A stretch of 14,489 nt of DNA from an uncultured Clostridia bacterium. Its GTDB lineage: Bacteria > Bacillota > Clostridia > Christensenellales > Aristaeellaceae. The stretch covers positions 1-14,489 of the forward strand of contig CAKTTM010000015.1 in NCBI GenBank assembly GCA_934615145.1, written 5' to 3'. The notes under the pieces are model-generated. The model was not told where the DNA came from. It saw only the letters and a program-made list of their open reading frames with translations, and did no database searches. Below are positions 6,550-13,367 of the stretch, one piece after another. Numbering within the stretch: the first letter of the stretch is position 1; each line of letters begins with the position of its first letter. The position numbers were made by a program, and so were the translations under genes.

Positions 6550-6989
6550 GCGGCGTCCATCTGGAAAAGCATTATCTGATCGACAGCGGCGACTATGTGC
6601 GCGCGGGCGAGGCCAGCGCGGACATCAAGCGGGCGCTGCGCCAGCTGGGCGTGCAGGCCGATGTGCTGCGCCGTGTGAGCGTGGCCAGCTATGAGGCCGA
6701 GCTCAATGTGGTCATCCACAGCCTGGGGGGCGAACTGTGCCTGGAGGTGGGCGAGGACGCCATCACGCTGAGCACCAGGGATAAGGGTCCCGGCATCGCA
6801 GACATCCAGGCCGCCATGCGGGCGGGCTACTCCACTGCCGACGAGCAGGCGCGGGGCCTGGGCTTTGGCGCCGGCATGGGCCTGCCCAATATGCGCCGCA
6901 ACGCCGATCGCTTTCACATCGACAGCAGGCCCGGCCAGGGCACCAGCATCCGCATGGACTTCCTGCTGCAGGCCGGATCAAAGGCATAG
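6546..6989 (+). CDS. RsbW-like histidine-kinase-type ATPase
   Basis: A 147-residue stand-alone GHKL ATPase domain. The N-box is visible as YEAELN (49-54, Glu50 and Asn54), the G1 box as DKGPGI (79-84), and the G2 box as GFGAGMGLPNM (106-116). There is no dimerisation/phosphoacceptor domain, so it resembles anti-sigma factor kinases of the RsbW/SpoIIAB type rather than a two-component sensor kinase. I prefer ATG 6546, which overlaps the TGA of the DRTGG gene (ATGA), over upstream in-frame codons inside that gene; coupling explains the weak ribosome binding site. In clostridial hydrogenase-type clusters an ATPase like this is a regular neighbour of DRTGG and Fe-S genes, suggesting it passes on the Fe-S protein's state by phosphorylation or partner binding. 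The partner is unknown. Confidence 0.88.
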   Translation: MSGVHLEKHYLIDSGDYVRAGEASADIKRALRQLGVQADVLRRVSVASYEAELNVVIHSLGGELCLEVGEDAITLSTRDKGPGIADIQAAMRAGYSTADEQARGLGFGAGMGLPNMRRNADRFHIDSRPGQGTSIRMDFLLQAGSKA

Positions 6990-7000
6990 AAAGGGGACAG

Positions 7001-8299
7001 ATGGAGAGCCGCTACCATTCCGTCCGGCTGCGCAAGGATCTGTGCCGCGGCTGCACCAACTGCATGAAGCCCTGCCCCACCCAGGCCATCCGCGTGCGCG
7101 AGGGCCGGGCCAGGATATTAAAGGAGCTGTGCATCGACTGCGGCAACTGCATCCGCGTCTGCCCCTACCACGCCAAGGTGGCGCTGACCAACAGCTTTGA
7201 GGATCTGGACGCCTTTGGCCACCGGGTGGCGCTGCCGGCGCCCTCCCTCTATGCGCAGTTCAGCGGCCTGGCCCGCGGCGTGGGCGAAGTGAGCGACGCG
7301 CTGCTGGCCTGCGGCTTTGACATGGTCTATGAGGTGGCCCGCGGCGCGGATATCGTAAGCCACGCCACCCGCCAGCTGCTGCGCGAGCCGCAGCGGCCCC
7401 GGCCCTATATCTCCTCCGCCTGCCCGGCGGTCACCCGGCTGATACAGGTGCGCTTTCCCAGCCTGATCCCCCACATACTGCCCTACCGCCAGCCCATGGA
7501 AATCGCGGCAGAGCTGGCCCGCAGGGATTATTGCGCCCAGCATGGCGTCAAGCCGCGTGAGGTGGGCGTCTTTTTCATCACGCCCTGCCCGGCCAAGATG
7601 ACCGCCATCCACAGCCCCCTGGGGCAGGAGCGCTCGCAGGCCGACGGCGCCATCTCCATCACCGAGGCCTATGCCAGGGTGCTGCCCCATCTGGACAAGA
7701 AGCCGCAGGGGCCGCCCAGAAGCCAGCCTCAGGCCAGCCCCTGGGGCCTGGGCTGGGCCAGCGCCGGCGGCGAAAGCGAGGCCAGCCAGTCGCTCAACAC
7801 CATGGCGGTGGACGGCATCGAGAGCGTCATCCAGGTGCTGGAGGAAGTGGACAATGGCAAGCTGCAGGACCTGGACTTCCTGGAGTGCGCGGCCTGTGTG
7901 GGCGGCTGCGTGGGCGGCCCGCTGACCTATGACAGCAGCTTTGTCGCCCGCCAGACCCTGAAGCGCTTAAAGCACAGCCTGCCGCCCCGGGAGCCTGAGG
8001 GCGCGCCGCTAAACTATCATCTCAAGCTCGACCTGCCCATCACGCCCAACAGCAGCATGCAGCTGGATGAGGACATGGCCATCGCCATCCAGAAGATGGA
8101 GGAGATGAACCTGATCCTGGCCCGGCTGCCCGGCTATGACTGCGGCAGCTGCGGCTCGCCCACCTGCCGCAGCTTTGCCGAGGACATCGTGCGCGGCTAC
8201 TGTGAGGAGACCGACTGCATCTTCCTGCTCAAGGACAACCTGCGCCTGATGGCTCGGCAGATGGCCCAGCTGTCGCGCAGCAAAAAGGACGACACATGA
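7001..8299 (+). CDS. [FeFe]-hydrogenase-like Fe-S protein, probable H2/redox sensor
   Basis: A 432-residue protein in three parts. A two-cluster ferredoxin domain has Cys15/18/21/25 and Cys44/47/50/54. An iron-hydrogenase large-subunit domain (about 80-320) keeps all four H-cluster cysteines by eye alignment: Cys141 in SSACP (catalytic enzymes: TSCCP), Cys196 in TPCPAK, and Cys299 and Cys303 in CAACVGGCVGG. A C-terminal single-cluster Fe-S domain has Cys381, Cys384, Cys389 and Cys406. The proton-relay cysteine of catalytic hydrogenases is Ala140 and the glutamate after the second motif is Ala202, as in putative sensory hydrogenases (groups C/D). A Pro/Gly-rich segment at 231-260 separates the second and third motifs. 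The protein probably binds an H-cluster and signals H2 or redox state, if maturases exist elsewhere. It has a good AAAGGGGA site, lies 11 bp after the ATPase gene, and its TGA overlaps the next ATG. Confidence 0.92.
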   Translation: MESRYHSVRLRKDLCRGCTNCMKPCPTQAIRVREGRARILKELCIDCGNCIRVCPYHAKVALTNSFEDLDAFGHRVALPAPSLYAQFSGLARGVGEVSDALLACGFDMVYEVARGADIVSHATRQLLREPQRPRPYISSACPAVTRLIQVRFPSLIPHILPYRQPMEIAAELARRDYCAQHGVKPREVGVFFITPCPAKMTAIHSPLGQERSQADGAISITEAYARVLPHLDKKPQGPPRSQPQASPWGLGWASAGGESEASQSLNTMAVDGIESVIQVLEEVDNGKLQDLDFLECAACVGGCVGGPLTYDSSFVARQTLKRLKHSLPPREPEGAPLNYHLKLDLPITPNSSMQLDEDMAIAIQKMEEMNLILARLPGYDCGSCGSPTCRSFAEDIVRGYCEETDCIFLLKDNLRLMARQMAQLSRSKKDDT

Positions 8300-8637
8300 T
8301 GACGATCAAAGACCTGCTGCACATCACAGAGGGCAGCCTGCTGACCCCGCAGATTGACCAGGCCCGCCCGGTCAGCAGCGGCTACTGCTGCGACCTGCTC
8401 AGCTGGGTGATGGCCCACGGCAGCGCCGACATGGCCTGGATCACCGTGCAAACCCACCTCAATGTGGTGGCGGTGGCCTCGCTGCACGAGATGAGCTGCA
8501 TCATCCTGCCCGAGGGCATCCGCATGGAGGGCGCGGCGCTGGACAAGGCGGCGCAGGAGGGAATCGCGGTCATTACCAGCGCGCTGTCCGCCTATGCGCT
8601 CTGCGCCCGCATGGCGGCGGCCGGCATACCGGCCTGA
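8296..8637 (+). CDS. DRTGG-domain protein, second copy
   Basis: A 113-residue soluble protein related to the product of 6169-6549 and of the type usually found directly after the hydrogenase-like Fe-S gene. The segment SSGYCCDLLSWVM (27-39) parallels SACCSDLMSDVL in the first copy, and the ITVQTHLNVVAVASLHEMSCIILPEG run gives the expected alternation of beta strands and helices. It lacks recognisable enzymatic residues. Start: ATG 8296 overlaps the TGA of the Fe-S gene; a second ATG at 8299 is equally possible. It is co-transcribed and probably translationally coupled. A regulatory or ligand-binding role next to the Fe-S sensor is inferred from context only. Confidence 0.82.
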   Translation: MMTIKDLLHITEGSLLTPQIDQARPVSSGYCCDLLSWVMAHGSADMAWITVQTHLNVVAVASLHEMSCIILPEGIRMEGAALDKAAQEGIAVITSALSAYALCARMAAAGIPA

Positions 8638-8642
8638 TCGAC

Positions 8643-9338
8643 TTGGCCGGGCTGCGCTACGATTTTCATATCCACAGCTGCCTGTCGCCCTGCGCGGACG
8701 ACGACATGACGCCCAATAATATCTGCGCCATGGCCCGGCTCAAGGGCCTGGACGCCATCGCGGTCTGCGATCATCAAAGCGCCGGCATGCTGCCGGCGCT
8801 GAATGCCTGCGCCCGCCGTCAGGGCCTGCTGCTGCTGCCGGGCCTTGAAATATGCAGCCGTGAGGAGGTGCACCTGCTGTGCTACTTCGAACAGCTGGAG
8901 GATGCCCTTGCCATGGGCGACTGGTGCAGCGCGCGGCTGCCGCAGACCTTGAACCGGCCCGATTACTTTGGCCACCAGTGGCTGATGGATGAGCAGGACC
9001 AGGTGACAGGCGAGGAGCAGCGCATGCTGATCCTGGCGCTGGAGGTGGGCCTTGATGAGGTCTGCGACCAGGCGCGGGCGCTAAATGGCGTGCCGGTGCC
9101 GGCGCATATCAACCGGGGCAGCCACGGCATCCTGGGGGCGCTGGGCTTCCTGCCGCCGGGCAATGATTTCAAAACGCTGGAGATAGTGCCCGCCCTGCCC
9201 TGCCGGATGGACCTGTCGGGCTTTAGGCAGCTATACTCCTCCGACGCGCATCGCCTGGGCGATATCGCGGAGGCCGTGCACAGCCTGCCGGTAGCCAGGG
9301 ACAGCCGCGCGATATTAGATTGGATGAGGGGGCCCTAA
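8643..9338 (+). CDS. PHP-domain metal-dependent phosphoesterase
   Basis: A protein of about 231 residues of the PHP superfamily, whose members are metal-dependent phosphoesterases. The metal ligands of the TIM-like fold are visible in order: His9 and His11 (FHIHSC), Asp43-His44 (CDHQS), Glu69 (GLEI), His77 (HLLCYF), His155 (PAHINRG) and Asp201/His203 (SSDAHRLGD). It is of the short type seen in hydrogenase-like clusters, related to TrpH/YciV proteins; the substrate is unknown. No ATG or GTG is suitably placed: I use TTG 8643, six bases after the stop of the preceding gene. A CTG at 8634 overlapping that stop is the alternative, so the first few residues are uncertain. Its TAA overlaps the ATG of the next gene (TAATG). 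Confidence 0.88.
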   Translation: MAGLRYDFHIHSCLSPCADDDMTPNNICAMARLKGLDAIAVCDHQSAGMLPALNACARRQGLLLLPGLEICSREEVHLLCYFEQLEDALAMGDWCSARLPQTLNRPDYFGHQWLMDEQDQVTGEEQRMLILALEVGLDEVCDQARALNGVPVPAHINRGSHGILGALGFLPPGNDFKTLEIVPALPCRMDLSGFRQLYSSDAHRLGDIAEAVHSLPVARDSRAILDWMRGP

Positions 9339-10081
9339 TGCGCTATCTGTTTGTGGGCGATACCCACCACGACAAGGATCTGGACAAGCTGCGCCGCGCG
9401 CTGGCCAGCCTGGGGCTCAGCCGCCAGGACGCCATCATCCACTGCGGTGACTTTGGCGCGCCCTGGGCGCAGGACGATGACGAGGTGCTGCGCTGGTGGC
9501 AGGCTTTGCCCTACAAAAAGATCATCTGCCTGGGCAACCACGAGAACTACGGCTGGATACTGCGCCAGCCCATCGTCCGCCGCTTTGGCTGCCGGGGCTG
9601 GGACATGGGCGGCGGCCTCATTGCCCCGCTGCCCGGCCAGGTGGCCACCATCGGCGGCCGCAGCTTCTGGTTTTATCCGGGGGGCCTGAGCATCGACTAC
9701 TATTTCCGCAGGCCGGGGCACAACCTGTTTAAGGAAGAGCTGCTCAGCCTGGCTGAGGCCAGGGCCGCCGTCACGAACCTGGGCCGCCGCGCGCCGGTGG
9801 ACTATGTCATCAGCCACGACGGCCCGCGCGAGCATGTGAGCAGCCGCTTTGGCTTCCCCATCGGCCCGCCCCGCGCCAGCTACTGGGAGCTGCTGGAGGA
9901 AACGCCCGGCAGCCGCCTGCACCCCGGCATCGTGCTGGACGAGGTCTACCACCGCCCCCAGTGGTACCATCGCTGGTACTTTGGTCACCACCACCGCGAC
10001 GACGCCGTAGGCAAACTGCGCTGCCTGTGGGAGGACATGGTGCTGGAGGATAGTAAGACGGGGGAAATCACCACGGTGTAA
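9338..10081 (+). CDS. Calcineurin-like metallophosphoesterase
   Basis: A 247-residue soluble phosphoesterase. The five family motifs appear in order: GDTH (7-10, metal ligands Asp8 and His10), HCGDFG (35-40, Asp38), GNHE (66-69, Asn67 and the catalytic His68), SHDGP (149-153, His150) and GHHH (206-209). I use ATG 9338, with GAGGGGG (about 9325-9331) upstream and overlapping the PHP gene's stop; the frame also has an earlier TTG, which lies inside the PHP gene. Calcineurin-like enzymes hydrolyse phosphomono- or diesters, and the substrate cannot be read from the sequence. It ends the six-gene operon. This enzyme is not one I remember as a standard member of the DRTGG/Fe-hydrogenase/PHP cluster; two unrelated phosphoesterases in a row may act on the same nucleotide or nucleic-acid substrate, which is speculation. 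Confidence 0.88.
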   Translation: MRYLFVGDTHHDKDLDKLRRALASLGLSRQDAIIHCGDFGAPWAQDDDEVLRWWQALPYKKIICLGNHENYGWILRQPIVRRFGCRGWDMGGGLIAPLPGQVATIGGRSFWFYPGGLSIDYYFRRPGHNLFKEELLSLAEARAAVTNLGRRAPVDYVISHDGPREHVSSRFGFPIGPPRASYWELLEETPGSRLHPGIVLDEVYHRPQWYHRWYFGHHHRDDAVGKLRCLWEDMVLEDSKTGEITTV

Positions 10082-10087
10082 GCCGCC

Positions 10088-10143
10088 GCTCCTTTGGGTA
10101 TGATGGACAAAGTGCCCCTCTGCGGCAACGACACCAAAGGAGC
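10088..10143 (+). promoter_or_regulatory. Inverted repeat covering the pirin ribosome binding site
   Basis: GCTCCTTTGG (10088-10097) and CCAAAGGAGC (10134-10143) are a perfect 10-bp inverted repeat with a 36-nt loop; the right arm contains the AAAGGAG ribosome binding site (10136-10142). A possible -10 box TATGAT (10099-10104) lies in the loop, but no good -35 is visible. A transcript from that promoter would lack the left arm, whereas read-through mRNA from the upstream operon would fold and hide the site. Confidence 0.5.
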
Positions 10144-10148
10144 AATGT

Positions 10149-10991
10149 ATGGACAGAAAAGTAGCACAGGTCGTCACCGGGATGGCGACGCAGGATGGCG
10201 CTGGGGTCAAGCTGGTGCGCGTGCTGGGTAACCGCAACACAGAGGCTTTTGATCCCTTTTTGATGCTGGACGCCTTTGACTCGCACGATCCGCGCGACTA
10301 TGTCAAGGGCTTCCCCTGGCATCCGCACCGGGGCATCGAGACGGTCACCTACCTGATCAAGGGCGATATCGAGCACGGCGACTCGCTGGGCAATCAGGGC
10401 AGCATCCTGGACGGCTGCTGCCAGTGGATGACGGCTGGAAGCGGCATACTGCATCAGGAGATGCCCAAACCCTCCGAGCGCATGCTGGGCCTGCAGCTGT
10501 GGCTCAACCTGCCCGCCAGCGCCAAGATGACCCATCCAAAGTACCACGATATCCGAGACGCCGATGTGCCGCGCGTCAAGGAAGAGGGCGCCGAGATCCG
10601 CGTGATTTCAGGCCACTACAAGGGCCAGGCCGGCGCCGCCCAAGGCGACCATGTCAAGATGACCATGCTGGATGTGGACCTGCAGCCGGGCGCGGACTTT
10701 CATATGGAGACGCCCAAGGATGAGACGCTGTTCACCTACCTGGTGGCCGGCGGCGGCGAGCTGGGCGCGGACAAACAGCCCATTCAGGAGAAGCACGCCG
10801 CGCTCTACACCACGGGCGACAATCTGTCCATCAAGGCGGGCGACAAGGGCCTGCGGCTGGTGCTGTGCATGGCCAAGCCCTTGAACGAGTCCATCGCCTG
10901 GGGCGGCCCCATCGTGATGAACACCCGCGAGGAGCTGCAAATGGCCTTTGACGAGCTGGACGCCGGTACCTTCATCAAGCACAAGGCATAA
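10149..10991 (+). CDS. Pirin family protein (bicupin)
   Basis: A 280-residue pirin with two cupin barrels. The metal ligands of the N-terminal barrel are conserved: His58 and His60 in WHPHRGIETVTYLI, then His102 and Glu104 in GSGILHQEM. These match the human pirin set (His56, His58, His101, Glu103). The C-terminal barrel (about 155-260) carries the usual FTYLVAGGGEL-type strand and no clear metal site. Pirins bind Fe; some are quercetin dioxygenases and others regulate partner proteins, so the reaction is not assignable here. Start: ATG 10149 with AAAGGAG six bases upstream; an out-of-frame ATG lies at 10145. The ribosome binding site is part of a perfect inverted repeat. The nitroreductase gene follows 23 bp later and is probably in the same operon. 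Confidence 0.93.
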   Translation: MDRKVAQVVTGMATQDGAGVKLVRVLGNRNTEAFDPFLMLDAFDSHDPRDYVKGFPWHPHRGIETVTYLIKGDIEHGDSLGNQGSILDGCCQWMTAGSGILHQEMPKPSERMLGLQLWLNLPASAKMTHPKYHDIRDADVPRVKEEGAEIRVISGHYKGQAGAAQGDHVKMTMLDVDLQPGADFHMETPKDETLFTYLVAGGGELGADKQPIQEKHAALYTTGDNLSIKAGDKGLRLVLCMAKPLNESIAWGGPIVMNTREELQMAFDELDAGTFIKHKA

Positions 10992-11014
10992 CACGAACAG
11001 GAGCCAATCGACCG

Positions 11015-11563
11015 ATGCAACGAGACACGCACTACGACATGCTGCCCGAGATCAGGGCGCGATTCTCCGCCCGCGCGCTGAGCGAGCGCCCGATTGAGCA
11101 GGACACCTACAACGCCCTGGTGGAAGCCGCCGGCCAGGCGCCCAGCTGCTTTAACGAACAGCCCTGGCGCTTCCTGATCGCCCGCGGCGAGCGCAAAGAG
11201 AAGCTGCTGGCCACCCTGACGGAGAAAAACCGCAGCTGGGCCTACCGCGCCGACGCGCTGATTCTGCTGCTGAGCAAGAAGACATTCACCCGCGGCGGCA
11301 AGCCTAACCCCTGGTACCTGTCCGACGCCGGCTGCGCGGCGGGCTTTCTGATGCTGGAGGCGCAGCGCCGCGGCCTTTACGCCCACCCCATGGGAGGCTT
11401 TGACCGGGCACAGGCCCGCCTCGCCTTTGAGATCGATGAGGACTATGAAGTCATCGAGGTCATCGCCCTGGGCGAGCCGGGCAATGTGGGCGATTTGCCC
11501 GAGGCCCTGCAGGCCACCGAGCACCCGCAGCCCAGGAAGCATTATTCAGAGCTGATGCTCTAA
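11015..11563 (+). CDS. Nitroreductase family FMN-dependent oxidoreductase
   Basis: A 182-residue compact nitroreductase-fold protein. RFSAR (16-20) is the N-terminal flavin-phosphate motif, APSCFNEQPWRF (42-53) is the usual FMN-contact helix and strand (standard: AP[S/T]xxNxQPWxF), and GLYAHPMGGFD (120-130) plus the terminal VIEVIALGEPG segment (about 146-156) match the C-terminal half. It uses FMN and NAD(P)H to reduce nitro groups, quinones or related electrophiles; the physiological substrate is unknown. ATG 11015 follows AGGAG (10999-11003) at a somewhat long 11-nt spacing. It lies directly after pirin and is followed by a strong hairpin without a clear U-tract. Length is near the family's lower end but nothing seems missing. 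Confidence 0.9.
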   Translation: MQRDTHYDMLPEIRARFSARALSERPIEQDTYNALVEAAGQAPSCFNEQPWRFLIARGERKEKLLATLTEKNRSWAYRADALILLLSKKTFTRGGKPNPWYLSDAGCAAGFLMLEAQRRGLYAHPMGGFDRAQARLAFEIDEDYEVIEVIALGEPGNVGDLPEALQATEHPQPRKHYSELML

Positions 11564-11577
11564 ATCTATGGTGCCAT

Positions 11578-11609
11578 GAGAGAACGCGCCTTTGGCGGCG
11601 CGTTCTCTC
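11578..11609 (+). terminator. Perfect 13-bp hairpin after the nitroreductase gene
   Basis: GAGAGAACGCGCC (11578-11590) and GGCGCGTTCTCTC (11597-11609) pair perfectly around a TTTGGC loop, 14 bp after the stop codon. The following bases (CATTGATT) contain no run of T, so it may be a weak terminator, an mRNA 3'-end stabiliser or a binding site. Confidence 0.5.
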
Positions 11610-11651
11610 CATTGATTAGCTGACAAGTTATTTGCCTCACGGAAGGCTGGG

Positions 11652-11686
11652 TATACTCCCTACAATGGGCGGGGGCAGCAGCCCCC
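11652..11686 (+). promoter_or_regulatory. Possible -10 box and GC hairpin ahead of the dioxygenase-like gene
   Basis: TATACT (11652-11657) is a good -10 box with only a weak -35 candidate (TTATTT, 11628-11633, 18 bp away). Downstream, GGGGGC (11671-11676) and GCCCCC (11681-11686) form a tight hairpin with an AGCA loop directly before the AGGAAAGGA ribosome binding region (11687-11695), which could influence translation. Confidence 0.4.
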
Positions 11687-11705
11687 AGGAAAGGATGACG
11701 CGCAC

Positions 11706-12473
11706 ATGGACAGTCTACAGCGCATGCCGCTGCTTTTTGTTGGCCACGGCTCCCCGATGAACGCACTGGAAGTCAATGAGGATACGCTTTGCTGGCGACA
11801 GCTGGGCGAAAGCCTGCCGCGGCCAAAGGCCATCCTCTGCTTCAGCGCGCACTTCACCGCGCGGGGCAGCTTTGTGGTGGCGATCAAGGAGCCGGAGACC
11901 ATCCATGACTTCTACGGCTTTCCCCAGGCGCTCTACGATGTGAGCTATCCGGCGCCGGGCGATCCGCAGCTGGCCCGCCGGGTACAGGCGCTCTTCCCCA
12001 GCAGCCTGCTGACCGGCGAGTGGGGCATCGACCACGGCGCCTGGAGCGTGCTGACACACATGTACCCCAAGGCCGATATCCCGGTGGTGCAGATGAGCCT
12101 CAACCTGTCGCTGACGGCGGACGAGCAGATGCACAAGGGCGAGCTGCTGGCGCCGCTGCGCGATGAGGGCGTGCTGATACTGGGCTCGGGCAACATCGTG
12201 CACAACCTGCACCGCATCGCCAACACCGATCAGCCCTTCAGCTGGGCCAAGGAGTTTGACAGCGCCGTCCATGACAAGATGATGGCGCTGGACAAGGCGG
12301 GCCTGGCCCATTACATGAGCCTGCACGGCGCGCTGCAGAGCGTGCCCACCAACGAGCACTTTGTGCCCCTGCTCTATGTGCTGGGCGCGGCGCATGAAGG
12401 CGAGCAGGTGCAGGCCTTCAACCGCCGCCCGGTGCACGGCAGCCTGTACATGACGGGCTACCAGATCGGATAA
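11706..12473 (+). CDS. Extradiol dioxygenase of the DODA/YgiD (LigB) family
   Basis: A 255-residue protein of the class III extradiol ring-cleavage family. The expected metal and active-site residues are present: His14 (GHGSPMNA), His49 (SAHF), His110 (IDHGAW), His166 (GSGNIVHNL) and His218 (NEHFVPLLY). The motifs and length resemble E. coli YgiD, a zinc-dependent 4,5-DOPA-extradiol-dioxygenase-like enzyme. The reaction needs O2, which is odd for a presumed anaerobe, so the natural role may be different or linked to oxygen exposure. ATG 11706 has a purine-rich AGGAAAGGA upstream at long spacing; a closer ATG at 11695 is out of frame. The DsbA-like gene starts 2 bp after its stop, so these two are certainly translated from one mRNA. 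The pirin/nitroreductase pair upstream may share transcription. Confidence 0.92.
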   Translation: MDSLQRMPLLFVGHGSPMNALEVNEDTLCWRQLGESLPRPKAILCFSAHFTARGSFVVAIKEPETIHDFYGFPQALYDVSYPAPGDPQLARRVQALFPSSLLTGEWGIDHGAWSVLTHMYPKADIPVVQMSLNLSLTADEQMHKGELLAPLRDEGVLILGSGNIVHNLHRIANTDQPFSWAKEFDSAVHDKMMALDKAGLAHYMSLHGALQSVPTNEHFVPLLYVLGAAHEGEQVQAFNRRPVHGSLYMTGYQIG

Positions 12474-12475
12474 TC

Positions 12476-13339
12476 ATGAAGCGCATCATCATCACCAATT
12501 TCACCGACCCGGTCTGCTGCTGGTGCTGGGGCACCGAGCCGATTTTCCGCGCCCTGGAGACCCGCTATCCGGGCGACATCGAGTTTCGCTTCGTGATGGG
12601 CGGCCTGGTGCGCGATCTGTCGGATTTTTCAGATCCCGACAACGGCATCACCGCCACAGAGCCGGACGAGGTCAATGCCCAGGTAGCGGCCCACTGGCTG
12701 GAATCCTCACAGACCCACGGCATGCCCATCATGGTGGAGGGGATGCGGCTGTTCTCGCAGGAGCGGCCCAGCACCTTTCCGCAGAACATCGCCTACAAGG
12801 CCGCGCAGATCGCCAGCCCCGAGCGCGCCGACCTGCTGCTGCGCCGCCTGCGCGAGGGCAGCCTCGCCCAGGCCCTGCCCACCAGCGATCCGGATGTGAT
12901 TGTAAGGCTGGCCCGGGCCTCCGGCATCGACATGCCGGCCTTTGAGCAGGCATTGCGCGATGGCAGCGCCCAGCGCGCCTTCCAGACCGACCTGGGCCTG
13001 GTGCAGGCCCTGGGCGTCAGCGGCTTTCCCACGGTGCTGATCAAGACCTCGCAGGCCCGGCAGATGATGATGCGCGGCTTCAACCGCTTTCACGACTACG
13101 AGCGCGCCATCAGCCAGCTGACCGATGGCGAGGTGCAGCCCCTGGCCTCCCCGCCGGAGGAAGAGGTGCTGCACTGGCTGATCGGCAAGGAAGGCGGCCG
13201 CCTGGCGGGCGAGGAAGTCTTGCAGGCCTTTGACTTTGACAGCCGCGCCCAGGGGGAAAGCTGGGTCGAGGGCCTGGTGCAGGCCGGGCGGCTGACAAAG
13301 GAAACCGTGGGCACAGGCTATATGCTGTCGCTGCCCTGA
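12476..13339 (+). CDS. DsbA/FrnE-like thioredoxin-fold oxidoreductase
   Basis: A 287-residue cytoplasmic protein without a signal peptide. The thioredoxin-fold active site is DPVCCWCWG: Cys14 and Cys17 form the CxxC pair, with an extra Cys15 between them (common relatives have CSWC or CPWC). A helical insertion spans about 60-160, and GFPTVLI (183-189) supplies the cis-proline loop (Pro185). The C-terminal 60 residues (about 227-287) extend beyond the fold as a small helical, possibly winged-helix-like, region. Relatives include FrnE and the SpxH/YjbH ClpXP adaptor family, so either disulfide exchange or an adaptor role in redox stress is possible; no Spx gene is visible. The ATG lies 2 bp after the dioxygenase stop. 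Its 3' UTR carries the palindromic element and then a terminator. Confidence 0.88.
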   Translation: MKRIIITNFTDPVCCWCWGTEPIFRALETRYPGDIEFRFVMGGLVRDLSDFSDPDNGITATEPDEVNAQVAAHWLESSQTHGMPIMVEGMRLFSQERPSTFPQNIAYKAAQIASPERADLLLRRLREGSLAQALPTSDPDVIVRLARASGIDMPAFEQALRDGSAQRAFQTDLGLVQALGVSGFPTVLIKTSQARQMMMRGFNRFHDYERAISQLTDGEVQPLASPPEEEVLHWLIGKEGGRLAGEEVLQAFDFDSRAQGESWVEGLVQAGRLTKETVGTGYMLSLP

Positions 13340-13367
13340 GCATCCTTCAACTGTAAACACATTTGCA

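Noticed and set aside
8643..10081. Defence system built from PHP and calcineurin-like nucleases
   Set aside because: Both are in the transcriptional frame of the hydrogenase-like operon with overlapping starts and stops; no other defence hallmark (restriction, toxin, retron or mobile gene) is nearby.
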